64,000 bases of DNA from Hydnum rufescens UP504 (GCA_014904985.1 MU128918.1:62001-126000); one strand, 5' to 3'. Positions 36,593 through 50,124 are shown, counted from the stretch's first letter. The notes: generated by a model from the sequence alone, not told the origin. A program made the numbers and translations.

Positions 36593-37305
36593 TTTTTTTA
36601 TCCTTCGCTCTGTCCACACGCTCGTCCTCCCTGAAGACGGCCCGTGGGACAGGTAAAAAGAAGAAGGCTCAACTCATCCCAAGGTAGATGAAATATAGAT
36701 ACAGGCTCAAACGTGTGCCCCCAACTCGCACGGCGCATCTCGAGATCCAGCAAGACCCTTCCGAGCCCAGCCTGACTGGAGACCGGGCGTCATTCACGGG
36801 ATATTGTCCGATGAAGAAAGGATCGTGGTTGGTTCTCGACGTAAGTACCGTCCGGAATTCCGAGCACTTGAGTCTTCACTCATCTTGGAGCTCATATGTT
36901 GTAGTAGCATCCCTCTGCCTCCGACCCAATGGATATAAGACCAGCACTGGGGTGGAATTCAAACCCTCACCGTCTTTATCGTGTAGGATGGCCAAGGAAC
37001 ACTTACAACTTGGAGCGTATCCACGGCATCAGGCATGCAGTTAATTCTTTATGGACTACGGATGGACAGATTTGCTGCTGGATATGCACTCCAAATATGA
37101 TGTCGGATTCCCTGAATGCACGGGACTAATCCATTCTCTCTTGCTCTTATCTCTTGCACAGCACTACGAACGTGGCGGAGTCAGATCATCGTTGATTCCC
37201 CCCTCCTCCCCTCTCCCTTCGATCGTTTGATTACTCTATATCGTTGACAAGGTTCAGACTCATGATATCGATAAGCTAGGTGCGCACGTATTTACGCAAT
37301 GCCCA
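36593..37305 (+). pseudogene. Truncated tandem copy of the F-box gene 3' half
   Basis: This segment repeats about 35603-36590 in the same orientation. Shared landmarks in order are the MKYRY...KRV..TRTAHLEI stretch, PSEPSLTGDRA, CCGATGAAGAAAGGATCGTG, the intron start GTAAGTA, the CTCACCGTCTTTA motif and the downstream AATATCGATAAGCTAG / GATATCGATAAGCTAG. About 230 bases present in the first copy, between GDRA and the deduced ILSDEER, are absent. There is no F-box, start or continuous frame. It is a decayed partial duplication, useful as a check on the first copy. Confidence 0.65.
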
Positions 37306-38210
37306 GGCTATAGTTACGATCCCACAAGAGATAAAGAGACTTGGCGCGATATTACTGTAATTGCACCCTCCCTGGACTTTGTCCACTCCTGTCGATCCGT
37401 TTGAAAAATCAATACTAGGTGCCTTCGCATACGTACGTATTACTGTGCCACCAGGTACTATCGTCTCTCTTGGTCAAGGGAGTCGACATTAATGGTGCAG
37501 TAGGAAAGTAAGAATCTGGGGGACCTTGGCGACTGTGGACAAGGCGAGTGTCTTAATCATATGGGCAATGAGGAGTTGTGCTCGTGACCTGGTGCAGTGG
37601 TTTGCTCATTTGTCCGGAGTAGGTACGGTCTAACTTGTACACCTAAAATATACGTATGTGGTGGCCGCTAATTGGTTTTGTAGTCAATCAGAGTACGCCG
37701 TATTGGGAGTCGATACTTGTGATCGAGTGCTTATCGCGGTTGGAGACGATATCGATAAAGACCCTATGATTCTGGGTAGATTATAGTGCCGCTCTCAGGG
37801 GAATGTCATTAGACCCTCTCATGACCGATTTTCTCTTCCTGATCTCAAGGCTAGTTCCCTTAGAAAGTAGCTGATAACCTTCGTCGGCAAATGCGTACAT
37901 CAGAACAGGAATTTATTATCTCGTATACGATTCTAGGGCCATTGCAAAGGGACAAAGGCATATCAGTGTGAGAAACGGTGTAGACATCATACATATGCTG
38001 GAGTCGGAGTTCGCGAGCGATTTCTCGGCGGGGGTGGGGGTATTGGAGTAATATATAGAACGAGAGCGAGACACAGGAGAAAGACGGCACTGAAGATGCT
38101 GAGGCCGATCACACGAAGCGCGTCACCAGATGTCGCATGTACACCACCAGTCGATAGAACGCCTTGGCGGCGAATCAGCACTAGTCGCGACCGTACGGCC
38201 TCCGTGTAGC
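37306..38210. other. 3' flank of the perilipin-like gene
   Basis: No separate gene recognised. From about 37910 rightward the sequence is part of the large inverted duplication and has a clear counterpart at about 51165-51475, so the duplicated unit extends well past the perilipin stop codon at 38211. Confidence 0.45.
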
Positions 38211-39320
38211 CTAAGAGGACCCGTTTGTTGTTCCGTTCCCTTGCGTTGGTTGAACGCGGATCAGTCCCGTCAACTTTCCGGCGGTCTCTTTGAACGCCTC
38301 GAGGACTGGGCCTATCTGGTGCTGCACCGCCGCTGCCACTTGGGTAGCCTTCTGTGAAGCGGAGCCGTCTGATTGGATTACGGTCTGGAGATCCTTGAGC
38401 GTCTGGGCGAGTTGGTTCTGGAGTGGCTTGACCGAGGATTGGACGTGAGAAGGAAGACCAGTGGCTGATGCCTTTTGTAGATGAATGAGATTGGGGAGTG
38501 TGGGATCGAGACGGGTGAATGTGGGATATATGGGGGCCATCGGGGACGCAATGTTTCAGAGAATTGCGACGCGGGTGATGAGGGAGAATGGGCTTGTTGT
38601 AAGCGCCTGTGAACGCGAGACGAGATGGACGACAAAGGAGTCACATACCTGAACCTTTTCCAATTCTCCGAAAATACTATGAGATATAGACTGAACCCTT
38701 GCCGACGTTTCCTTCCCGAATGCAGTGAGAGAGTCATTGAGTTTGTATACGGTCTCGGTCGCCTTTTGGCTAAATCGAGGACCCAGTTCGTTCAGCCGTT
38801 ACGCTGAGATAAGACAGGGTAAGGAAATGAGCATGAACGCACACGACAAGGTTGTGCTGTTGAATTTGCTTGATTTGCTCGCCACTCAGTGCGTACAATT
38901 GGTCCTTGAGATCCAGCGAGAGCTTATAGGCCCGGTGGATCTGCGACTTGGGGGGGTTAACGTCCGAAGTAGGAGTAACACCGCCTGGGTGAAGCTTGTT
39001 GACCGCCAGTTCTAACTGGTCAACGATCGGGGAGAGACTCTTATCGGCATTCTGGGCGATTCCGTAAGCAGGGGCGTAGAAGGCATTGAAGGCTTGGTCA
39101 GAGGAGGACTTGAGGGTTCCAATAACCTGAGGAGTATGTGAGCACAGGAAAACAAAAAAAAAGGGGAGGAAACCACCCACCTCGTCTGTGGGAGTTTGGA
39201 ACGGGTAAGGGAACCTGGACTCCACGACGTCGAGACCCTTGAGGACGACGTCATCTGCGCGCACGATAAGAGGCGCGAGGCGAGCCTGAACGGGCTTGGA
39301 GTATGCGTAGCGGAATTGCC
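37910..39320 (-). repeat. Left arm of a 1.4 kb inverted duplication
   Basis: This arm carries the perilipin-like gene without its first exon, plus about 300 bases of 3' flank. It is matched in opposite orientation by 50125-51475. The C-terminal exon is almost unchanged between the arms (109 residues with only a handful of substitutions), so the duplication is fairly recent. The two arms lie about 10.8 kb apart. Confidence 0.8.
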
Positions 39321-39476
39321 GATACCGAGGCTGGTATTGTAGAGGTAGGTGGTGTACGGATTGGTGGAGAAGAGCGTGTGCGCGTAGGAGAGGGAGTCGT
39401 GTACAATGGGAATGTTGTGCACTTTCTCCAACGACTTGTACTCCGGAAGATTAGGCTGGGGTTGAACCTGGGCCAT
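38211..39476 (-). CDS. Perilipin/CAP20-like lipid-droplet protein
   Basis: Minus-strand gene starting MAQVQPQPNLPEYKSLEKVH. The first part, HTLFSTNPYTTYLYNTSLGI then KPVQARLAPLIVRADDVV and LKGLDVVESRFPYPFQ, matches the pattern of fungal perilipins (CAP20/MPL1). These coat lipid droplets and, in plant pathogens, support appressorium turgor. The following exons form amphipathic helices (LSPIVDQLELAVNKLHP; PLQNQLAQTLKDLQTV; AVQHQIGPVLEAFKETAGKL). Introns include one near 39128-39182. One base is missing near 39311, between GIGNS and YAYSKPV. A nearly identical but truncated inverted copy sits at 50.1-51.2 kb. Family assignment is by pattern memory and moderately sure. Confidence 0.7.
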
Positions 39477-39963
39477 GGTAGAGATGAGGGGAAGAAGAAG
39501 GGGGGAAAGACGAAGAAACGAGAAGTTGGCTCATGAAAAGGCGCGTCAGATTTCACATGCCACTCGGTTCGGCACTTGCCATTTGGTAGCCCATGAAAGA
39601 TTGGCTTCGACGGCATTTATTTTCCCTGAAGCCGTCTGACAAATTAAACTGTGAAAAACGATCAACTGTCACGCTAGGTAGTTTAAGCTCCAAGCCCCAA
39701 AACAACAGCCGGCAAGTACTGCGAAATCTAGGCTCACGCATTTGGACACCACAGAAGGATCAGATTACGTCATTACGTCTTACACTCACAATGCTAGGCG
39801 GCAGATTGAGCAGTTCATGTATCAATAGTATAGCTAGGGCATGGTACACGAAAGATTGTTCGCAGCCAAACAGTAATCACGGAGCTTTCCGCCCGGCATT
39901 GGCCGAAGAGTTTCTCGACTAGGAGTCTGGGAGTCTGGGACGTTGCTCTGCATTTGTCGCGTC

Positions 39964-42900
39964 ATGGAAACAAAATTACAGCTTCTGATAACAAAGCTCT
40001 ACATCACACCTCAGCATGACTTATCCTCAGGTATCCCCATACGTTCCGGGAAGTTTCGCCAAAACTCAGCTGTTACACTTGACCCCCTAGTTACTTCTCC
40101 CAATTCTACCCGCGATCTTTTGTCTCGTGTAACTGGCACATCGTCAGGTAAAGGCAGACCCACTGCATCTTCTGCTAACAGTATCCAATGTGTCCAAGCC
40201 CTTGGTATGTTAACATTCGAAGGGGAATGTATTGCATTTCTGAATTCGGACTTAATAGGCAAGGATATCTACGTTGGTTGCTCCGACGGATCTCTGATAA
40301 GATGCACTCTAAGAAATGATGGTCCAAGCACGGTGAATGATATTAATTCGATTTCATTAGTGATTGTTGATCCTCATTTCTCCCAGGGTGACGCATACTC
40401 TATTACCTCGCGCCAAGCTGTACCCAACAAGAGGTCCATTGACAATATCGTGCTCATCCCTAGCATATCCAAGGCCCTTGTTCAAGCAGGTAGTAAATTA
40501 TCTCATATCATATCATGTGCCATTTTGGTTTATGCGATCACGCCAGGTGGTCTAATCTACTTTTACACATTACCGACTCTCGAATTGGTCCAGCAGTCAC
40601 TGGGACCCATTCGTGGTGTGATAACATTCACGCTTGATGATGCTGACGCGAAAAAAGACCTCTATGTACCACCCAAGCCCCCCACAAATTCGGCACCCTG
40701 GACCGGATCATCTTCACGGACACCCGCAGATACCGTTTCCCTCTGCATCATCCGGGACCGCCATATTGCCCTATATAATTTAAATCAGAGGGTGGCCCCA
40801 GTCGTGGTGCCCTTCCACTCCACATTTACGCGATATAATTCGCACTAATGTTCAAATTGCAGGAAATCCCTCTGCGTGGACACACAGTGGCTCGGCGAGC
40901 AGGACGATACCTTTGTGTAGCAGATGCAGAGTTCTATGGTATGGTTGATTTGGAAGAGAGACAATTTATGCAGGTAGCGCCTCTCCAAGACGCCTCTCCC
41001 CTCATCGACGTCATAGGGCCTGGCGAGTTCCTCATCGGCTCTTCCACGGGCGACTCCATGCTTGGAATATTCATAAACGGCAATACAGAGCCAACGCGGC
41101 AACCCATTTCATGGCCTGCACACCCCCTTTCAACGTGTACGCTCATTATCTCTCGATACTTGTGACAAAAGGGGAGCTGAATAATCTAGGTGTCGAGTTT
41201 CCCCACGTCATTGCCCTTTTACCGGACCGAAGCATACAAATACATTCTGCTGAGACACAGACCCTCGCCTACATCATTCCTGCCCAGCCTACATTACAGC
41301 CCTCCCTCCAACCCGTTTTTCTTACCTTCAACCCTGGTTCCTTCTTAATACCCTCCCTATTACGGAATGGAGTCCTGCGCAAGGCTAAATTCCACATTCT
41401 AAGGCATGCTGAATCCATAGACGAGAATGCCCCACCCTCAACTCCGACCAAACGCACCCACAAGCACCTGGAGTCTGATTATAGTATCAAGGATAATTCC
41501 CCAATATCTTTCCTGGAAACAAAAATTTTAGTAGCTGGCACCGAGGGCTTACAGGCTCTTGTCCCCTCGACGTTACTGTCCAGGGCCGAGACCCTTCTCC
41601 AAGAATCGCGGATCGATGAGGTCGAGAAATTGGCGAGTTCACAACCCCATGCAGCCGTTGATGGCGGTGATCAAGTGAGTCGCTTTCAGTGCTGTCTTCT
41701 CTTAGCTATTGACTTTTTGACTTCACCCCAAAAGGCTGTTGAGCTAGATTACATATACCTCCGGCTAGCACTAAAGTGTCTGTCAGAGACACTATTCGAT
41801 ACTGCCGGTGAACATTTTTTCAAATCCCATGCGGACCCTCGTCTACTCATCCGACTCTTTCCCGATCTTCGTGGATCCCTTATCCTACCACCCAACGACG
41901 TCGTTGAGGTATTCGCTACTGTGGAATCACAGTTATCATCCACCGACACCATCGATGAAATAAGTGAGTTTTTCCCTCCATATCCAAAACCCCCTTCATG
42001 CGGTCTTCTATTCTCCCCCTACGAAGCGTCCCGATCGAATCTAGCATATAAACTATCATCTCATCTTGTACTTTGGCTGACTGATATCACATCCGCGCTG
42101 ACGGGACTGACGGTTAGTTATGGCTAATTTAGTCCGAAACTATTCCCCCATCAAACCCGATGTAAAAAGTGCCCCATCGACGGCAGAACTCTTGACGCTC
42201 CTCCGCGATTCTTCCCGTGTGATGCTGTTGCGATATCTCAGAAAATTGCGAGATGCACGGCATGCATCTCCTTCAGACGCCCGCCAGTGCAATTGGTCTT
42301 CCGACATCGATAGGGCATGCATATTCCTCTTCTTCATTTGCGTGTATGGCTCATTATTTTCTCCTTGTGTGTAGGTCGTCGACACTGTCTTCGTCAAACT
42401 GCTCGCTGAGACGGACCAGCGGGCGGAACTGCATGAAATGGTGCAGCGGTCGTACGAGACAATTATATTCGAGGAGGTCCAGCCCTTTCTCGTCATATAT
42501 GGCCATTTCAGCGCACTCTTGAGCGTTTATACAAGACTCAACAATGAAGAGCGATTGTTGGAACTATGGTCCAAGTGAGATCCCTTTTTTGTCGTTGTAT
42601 TGGCTGCCGGATGATGGACCTGATTATTCGTTGTATAATTTCCGCCCAGGATGGCGGAGGGACAGTGGATAGATACGTCCATCGAGAGTAACCCGATTGG
42701 GGAGATCATTCAGTTACTGTCCGTGTGTCGAAATCGGGATCTACTGTTGAAGTATGGGCTATGGCTTGCGGAACACGATCCCCTGTCTGCATTCACTGTC
42801 AGTGGGCGTAATATTCACCTGTCATTTTATTCGTGAGTGGAACAGGGTTTGATGTGGTGTCCCCCTTTTTTGTTTTAGCTCTTCACTTCTCCACCTCGTG

Positions 42901-44472
42901 ATCCCAAACGTGGTGCGATGAAGCTCGACGATAGTATGATTCTCGATGCGTTCAAGTCGTCCAGTCCAATCATTGCGGACCAGTATCTAGAACACATCGT
43001 ATTGAACAAACTCAGTGCGGTTCGTATTTGATCGGCGATCCTATGAATTCCGATGTTGACTCATTTTAACAGAATCCTATACAACACAATGATCTTGTAG
43101 ACAAGTATCTGCATAATCTCATTGAGATGCTTGAAGATTCAGATATATTGAACACATTCGTGTCCTCTCGTGAGCTGGTTTCCTCGCACTGGATTTTCCT
43201 CCACATCGACGCTCTTAATAACTGATTGTTCCTCGATCCAGTTGCGGAATACACAGCACTCAAGACCAAAGAGCCTTTCCTAGTGCACTTCGCTACTCGC
43301 GTGCCAGACTCAGAGGCTAAGACCGCCCGGCTAAAGGCTGTGCTTTTTCTCCAAGGTTCTTCTCTCTACAATGTGAGTGCAATGCGGAGGTGCGTTGAAG
43401 GGCGACGTGATGTCCTCGTGCTGGAGCGTGCTATTCTCGATGGCAAAGTGAGTCCTTGCAAACTCGGAAGTCTTTCTTCTGCGATGGCCTACTTATGGCC
43501 GGTGGCGGCGCGCTTTTTCTCGTACAGCTGGGAAACGATCGCTCCGCGTTGAATCTCCTCGCTCAGATGGGAGACTTTACGTCTGCAGAAGCCTACTGCA
43601 CCTTGGGAGGGGATGTCATCCCCGGAAAGGTCGCGCAGTTCGTGGGTAATCGCGCGCATTTGGAGGCGTGGGCGAATCTGGTCGTCATGCCGCAACAAGG
43701 GAAGAGGATGGCGAAGATGGCCTCTCCGATAGAGGTGGATCAGAGACGAACAAGGAATTTATTGAAGATATTGATGGAGGTGTATACGAGGAATGGGGGG
43801 TGAGTTTTTATGTTGGATTTCATCTGAATCAGGATGATAGTGGAGATGTTTGAGGCGTTCGCTTATTCCCTTCCGTCCTGTATTATAGAGGTACACCTTC
43901 AGATGAAACTGCTGATCTGCTTAATTCTCAAGCCATCAACTTGGACGTGGTCGACGTGCGTCATTTTGTCTATTCCATGCGAATTTGATGCACCCTGGTG
44001 ACGGCTGCTTGTTTCATAGGTCTTGTCCAGCGTTCCTCCTTCTTGGCCCCTGTCAGCCATCGCCTCATTTTTGAACAGGTCGTTCCGTCGTGCTCAACAT
44101 GAGAGCCATGAGGGGATGATCATTAAAGGTATAAGCTGGGGCCAGAATCTCAAGGCGTCTGATCATGCCTTTACGGTGACGAAGGGTGGGTGGGTCGAGG
44201 AGCAGGGACCAGGTGTCCAAGCTGGAATTGACACCGAACGAACGAACGACGATGCAGCTGCAACTGAAGATGGAGAGGGCGAACCCAATAGTTTTGTGGA
44301 GAAGGCGGGGATTTATCGTCCGGAGGGCATCATTGCTCAGGACGTTGTCGATATTGTGCCGGTGGTTGGGAGCGTGACTTCGGCGAGTACAAGCGTCAAT
44401 CTGGCGCGAAAGGAGGGGTTTGTCAATGTGGAAGAGAATGATGATATCGGTGGGGTGGCGGGGCTTGTTTAG
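39964..44472 (+). CDS. CNH-domain tethering protein, Vps3/TGFBRAP1 (or Vam6/Vps39) type
   Basis: A long multi-exon gene. The N-terminal third forms a citron-homology (CNH) propeller: CVQALGMLTFEGECIAFLN, DIYVGCSDGSLIRCTL, TPGGLIYFYTLPTLELV, GEFLIGSSTGDSML and HVIALLPDRSIQIHSAETQT. The middle and C-terminal parts have helical repeats (LALKCLSETLFDTAGEHFF; DPRLLIRLFPDLRG; DFTSAEAYC). The end, VDVLSSVPPSWPLSAIASFL then RRAQHESHEGMIIKG, is the Vps39-family C-terminal domain. Such proteins are subunits of CORVET or HOPS, which tether endosomes and vacuoles through Rab5/Rab7 GTPases. I favour Vps3/TGFBRAP1, but Vam6 is not excluded. The start is the first ATG in frame; an upstream exon is possible. 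Internal splice sites were not all resolved. Confidence 0.78.
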
Positions 44473-45087
44473 GTTGTGGAGGCCTTGGAGGGATTGTCTC
44501 ACGATGTCCGTTCTTCCCTGTTTGTCCCCTTGTACTTTGTCCGGTTTCTCGGATTCATGGTCTGTGTGGCATATTCATAAGATTATGTTGCCGTCCTGAT
44601 TGTGCCGGGTATCGAGTATTTACTGGGCAAAGAATTCCAAGGATCCATCCCACTATGACAGCTCGTAGATGTGGTGCTCCTCGCTATATGATTCATAACT
44701 AAACACATGAAGGGGTTTGGGTGGGAAGTCCTCTCATCCTATCGTCCATGCTGAACACAAATTTCAACTATCTTACGCGTCTGCATACCGTCCTTTCGCC
44801 TAATTAGTAAACGACCATCCTAAAGCTCATCATTCAGAGGAAAGAGAGAAAATAGCACTCCCCCATACTGACAATCGCATTCCAAACAAGGTCACAGATG
44901 AATAATGAGCTTGATGCTCCTCGATTGGCTTCGAGAAAAAAGTACTTGAGCTGAAAGCTCTACTCACCTGCAGTGACCTAGAGTTGCCGTGACGCTTGCA
45001 CTGCCACCGTTATGTTTGGCATCGTGTCACGGCAAGATCCCTTGATTCACCAAGAAATTTTAGGAACAGGTGTCTGCCGTCACAGCG
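44473..45087. other. Gap before phosphoesterase copy A
   Basis: No gene recognised. From about 44990 the sequence resembles the leader of copy B (56155 onward): both have a TGTCACGGCA(A/G)GATCCCT stretch and AGAAATTTTAGGAAC just before the start. The duplicated unit therefore includes some promoter or leader sequence. Confidence 0.45.
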
Positions 45088-47115
45088 ATGAAGGCCTGTC
45101 TGTTCTCTGGTCGGTTCGTTATAGCCGTTGCACCGGCTGTCGAGGCATGTGCCGACGACCACGGGCATTGGCATTGGCATGCGAAATGATCGCAACCTGG
45201 CGCAACTCAGCCGAGTAGGTCCAGCTCTCCTCTCGTCTGGGGTGACATTGATTTCATCGACACTCCGGATTCCCGTGGTGAATATTGCGATGTTGACCCC
45301 GCATTCGTGAGACCGGAGGGAAATTTGACGCGACGTGTCACCGTTTTGCAGGTTGGTTTGCCGATTCGCCGCCTAACACTATTGCTACTTCACAGGTCAT
45401 CAAAAGTCACCGTATCCCAAACTGAATTCTAGGTCAGCTATTCGACACAGGCGCTTGTACCTTTCTGACTTCACCGGCTTTTACAGTGGAGACTTTGGGG
45501 ATTCTCCTCCTTCGTGACCCATCTGAAGAAGGAAGCTGAGGGGCGCGGTGTTGATTTGCTTCTCGTTGACTCTGGTGCGTATAGACAATCTTAACACACA
45601 TCTTACGAACTGTGCATAGTTACGGCTCTCGTAGGTGATCTTGTGGAACGGGACTCTCCGATGGTTTCCCTCCGGGCGGCGTTGACGGCCACGAGGTGGC
45701 TAATTTTTGAGATCTATTTTCGTGCTCTACGCGTTCTCATTCCTTCCCCTCATTATAGTCCAACAAGCTCCCCCCACGATGTTCTGGCCATCGGAAAGTG
45801 AGCCATTACCGGTAATTGGAAAAGCATACTTTAAACCAAGACTTTCTGCCCAGTCATGAACTATATCTCTACCCCATCACGTTGGACATGTCGGCGACAT
45901 TGATTTCCTCGGTAATTTATTTGTCTCACATAATTATTCTAGGTACGAAAACTTTGCGCCTTCTTGGAATGGTGGATACCTCATCGAATGTGAACATCAC
46001 AGTGACGGATAAAAAGACCGGAAATTTGGGATCAATTCCCGTTGGAGGTATCAGGTTTGATTCGCAATTTCGCAAGGATGTCATTATCTGACTCGGCCTC
46101 GATCCTAGCTCGTTACCGAAAATTTGAAACTCTACGGTAAGTACTGAGAGAAGGGATGTGGTAGAGTTTCTTATCGTTTCCTGGTTCCTCAGTGGGGGTA
46201 AGGTGACTGCCTTCGGTGTCCTTTTCAATTTCAAAGGCAATGCGGCCGATACCTCGGTTGAACCTCTAGAAGACATGGTTAACGAGACTGGGGTGTGTCT
46301 TAAATGTGCCATTATAATTGTTAGGTTCGCCAACACTGCCTTCCTCGATCAGTTTAAAACAACCACCCGAGAGGATCCTAATCTCTTCCCCCTTGTCGGG
46401 TGTGTCCGCTCGATCCATTCATTCTTGTTGAATGCCTCACTGACCTACAATTGAATCGTGGTCACATGCCTGTTCGGCGGGATCACCGTGCCTCTTGTCT
46501 GGTTAGGCTTAGGGCCAAGCATCTTCAATGTCATCCGATCTGTCCGCCCTCTCATACCTATCTTTATCTTCGGAGATCTGGTTCTCTGGTGTCCATGGGC
46601 CCCAATGCCCATGAATACTTGGTTCTGATCTTTTGTGCCAGCTTGTCCCTATGGTACTCGCTTGTGTAAACCCTGTGCATGCCCAAGCTGCTCGGAGCAT
46701 TGCTATTGTCAACTCTGGTTTGCAATGATTTGACCTTTATGGGGTGCGCAGGCATATCCATCCATTCATTGACATTGCACATGCCTTTCAGATTGAGTCC
46801 CATTTGCGTATAGGGGCCCTTCTCGCGCGCTGACCAATGTGTCATTAGTCCATTCAATGACAAGCTCTTCTATTTCTTCGTGCCCTACACTGTCGGTAGT
46901 CAAATCAATGTTTTAAATGCTCCGACATCGGGGGAAGTAAATGCACTTGGTCTTCGACATTTGACACATACAAAGACCCAGAGAAGTACACCCGAGGGAA
47001 CGCGGACGTGAGGTTCAATCAGTGGAGGTGTGTGTGGTGAGAGCCCGCCCAACGAACACTAAAGTGATAATAATCACAAAAGGAACGTTTGGGAGGCCCT
47101 CACAATCCATGCCAC
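45088..47115 (+). pseudogene. Metallophosphoesterase copy A, decayed
   Basis: Homologous along its length to copy B (56238-59511). Codon 34 is TGA (45187-45189) where B and C have Arg. The first metal-binding motif HTTDSHG has become DTPDSRG, losing its His (CGT at 45274-45276). The 12-base microexon has lost its donor. About 670 bases that in B carry the GHTHIRD motif are missing between about 46600 and 46620. Readable remnants include [25 protein letters not shown] and the final RGNADVRFNQW. It cannot make the enzyme. Confidence 0.85.
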
Positions 47116-47259
47116 CACCGTGACTGCCCGATCCTAGGTCATTCTGGCCACCATGGGTTATTGCTCATCTCACCCATATTCCTGGAATAAAATGTGAAAA
47201 TAGTGAACATTCTACAATTAGGGATAAGTGATTGAGGGAACTACAAGACATACACCATA

Positions 47260-48469
47260 TCATTGCTTGCCACGTGCCGACAAGCTTTGCCACAATTTGG
47301 TGATGAACCCATCACGGGAGCCGCCCTGCTTTCGACCCTTCTTGGTGCCAGGTTGGCAGTCACTTCTCGCAAGACTCCTTTTCTCTCCACTCGGCCCGCT
47401 GCCGTGCTGACCGCCGTGACTGCCGCTCAATCTAGCACCACCCCCACTTGACCCAGCACCACTCGGTCCAATCGTTCCACCCGAGCTTGGCCCTCGTTGG
47501 AGCCTCCGGAGAACGAGCACAGCCATAATTTCTTGGGCACAGCAGATCTCGTGGCTTGTGTAGCTCTCGAGTGCAACATAGGCTATCAGAGCAGCACAGA
47601 CAGCTCCAATACCCAATGGCAGCCGCCAGTAACGCTGTTCTTTGAATTCAGGATCCTTAGGGGATAATGGGATAATGCCAGAAGATTTAGGGGGTGGATC
47701 GGCTGCAATAGCTTGGACGTCAAATATCCGGGCCACATTTTCACCCACCGGAGACGTCCCAGTGGGGGCAATTTCAAACTGATCACCCTGCAGGATCGAA
47801 AGCTCTGGGAGGTGCTGGGTGGAGATACAACGCCCAAATACGTCACTAGGCCTCAGAATCACGAGGGTGAAGAGCCCGAGATATGGCTTGACAGAATCCA
47901 AATCCGGCAATGCTACATCGGCCCCTTCCATTGCCTGTGAGAGCAAGTCAAATACCTCACCACCTCACTTTCAGAAATCTGAGAAATTCTTATAATTTAA
48001 ACAGGCACATACCTCATGCATGGGGATTTGGTTGGCTGCTGGAGTGTGGTTGATGTAGTGAAGGATGTATTGGAGGATAGGTAGAGCGGGAGCAAGGGCG
48101 ATGAGGTCAGGGGTAAAGAACCCTACATGGCAGTCAGCACACACTGGGTCCCTGGTTAGTATGATTTGAACAGCAGAACAATGTCTGCACTTACGTGCCA
48201 TGCCATTGGCTGGAGAACTCCTTAGATAGTTTGGAGATAAAAGGCCCAGATCAACTGCTGATTCAAGCTGAGAAAGATTACTAAGATTAGTACATGAGGT
48301 CATTCATACAGACCTGCTGCTTTCCTACCGAGGCAGAATCAATCACATGGGCGGATTGAGTGCTGACTTCGGGGAGGAGGTTTAAGCAGGTGGCACAGCG
48401 GTGCCCATACTTTGAGCAGATCGTGTTTCTGACAGATGCACTGAAGGAAGCTTGGGTATCGCCTGACAT
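47260..48469 (-). CDS. HNH_2-like nuclease family protein, copy 1
   Basis: Starts MSGDTQASF at 48469. Exon 1 ends at 48314. Across the next introns the protein reads KYGHRCATCLNLLPE, QSAHVID, LGLLSPNYLRS, ANGMA and, from acceptor ACCCAG, LCADCHVGFFTPDLIAL. The order C-x-x-C, AHxID, NG, C-x-x-CH fits the HNH_2 fold (beta-beta-alpha metal), seen widely as low-copy families in Agaricomycetes. A longer middle region (LPDLDSVKPYLGLFTLVILR) has no known domain, then come a hydrophobic helix and a basic Gly/Ser-rich tail. Two extra bases near 47957-47966 break the frame relative to copy 2. Nuclease activity is inferred only. Its inverted paralogue lies at 51693. Confidence 0.65.
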
Positions 48470-50124
48470 ATTGGGCCAAGAACGACGCGACTACGACTGT
48501 ATGGTTCGGCCGGAGCCGGTCATTCATCGTGTACTGTAGAAGCCACCACCAATGGGAAAGACTAGATTGCTCAAGAGCTTGCTGCATCTAACGGCAAGAT
48601 AGGGCCTTGTGCCCTTTCCAATTTGATTAACATGTTAGGCCTCTGATGTGATGCACATCCCCCACGTCTCGTTATCCATTTCGATGTCTGGCTGAGAATA
48701 TCTCCTATCTCCTCGCAAGGTCAGAACCGTCCTCGTTTCAATATATTTCGACTACAAAACCGAGTGAGTGCATACCGTATTATCATCCAACGTGTTTGCA
48801 AGCCTGGACTCACATCTTTGTATACGAACCGAAAGTGAGAACTGCAACATCATCCTCCCACAATAGAATATGTTTATGAACCATGATGTAGGTCAAGTAT
48901 TACAAGGGAGCCCTTGTATCCGTCCTGGTTTCTTTTCTTGCTTATCGCCCTTCGTCCACACACGGGAGCCCGAGCTTCTTGAAAAGGTTGGCCTTGATGC
49001 AGTCGCTTGCCTTCGATTTCCGCTCTAACATGTGCCATCCTTATCTCAATCAACGTACCGTACGACCTGAGGCACACCCTAGGAAATTGGACATCGCTTC
49101 ATCTGGCTACTGTACAAGATGTCCGCGGAAATCTTCTTTTCGTACATGTTGCCATGATCCATGTCATCAGTTGGACCTTGAGGACCACTACTGACTGACA
49201 GACGTCTCGCATCAGCCTTTTTAGTCCTTGGATTTTGCTAGTACCACTGGCGAGAGGTAATCTGCTTCAGTATTCAACCCTTGACTCTTTATTAATATAA
49301 GGCCTGCACTAGGTCATCCGTCTGTGGCACATCTAGTTCCATTCAAACGAGTGCAACAAGAGTTTTTATCCTCGTACTCCTATTGGTGTCTTCCATACAT
49401 TTGCTGATGGGACTCACAGTCTTCGTGGTTTCCTTGCGTTCTTTGATCTCACATGACTGATCACCCTAGTATGGTTTGCCAGCGAAGACGCGGCACGTTC
49501 ATTTATTGGCCCAAGTCTTTGCCATTTGCTCATGTCAAATCGTGCTTTAGTCTGTTCGGACGTACTCCGCGAGATATCAGCCAGTGGACACCACCCTAGA
49601 GTTTCGGGTATGCCGTCTACTAGTGCGTAGCATACTTCGTTTGCGTCACTCGGCTTTGATTACTGAGTGTGACCCATCCCTTCTTCAGTCCGTCGCTGGC
49701 GGGTATCAGAAAACTATCTGAAAAGGACGTACTGATTTTTAGTTGTTCATGGCTGCCGCGGCGCTTGCTTATTGGCCCCTGTCCCCCTCGTACCCCTTCT
49801 GGCTGCTACCGTGTTCTAGGTCAGCTCTTATTCGTGTATGTGACCTAGGTGGAACCTGGGGGTATCGGTGCAAATAAACGTTTTATTCCTTGGTGGTCTC
49901 CCGACCGGCCTCCGTCTTTTCAGCGACTGTGGAATGTTGTCATTAATCAATTACTTTTCTCTGCACCTCGTAATGGTTTTGATCCGTCTCTGTGTTGACC
50001 CTCCTCTTTAACTGTAGATTACGATCACATGGCAGGAACCGAGTTCACGGGTAGAAACGATACTTGTGGATTGCGGCGGTTCCGCCACTTTTCATCGTTA
50101 TGATTTTCAAGGTCTGGCTAGACC
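48470..50124. other. Unassigned region between the duplicated blocks
   Basis: No gene with a recognisable domain. Short open frames at 48979-49198 and elsewhere show no motif. The region sits between HNH copy 1 and the inverted perilipin copy and has the look of decayed sequence, but I could not identify its source. Confidence 0.35.
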
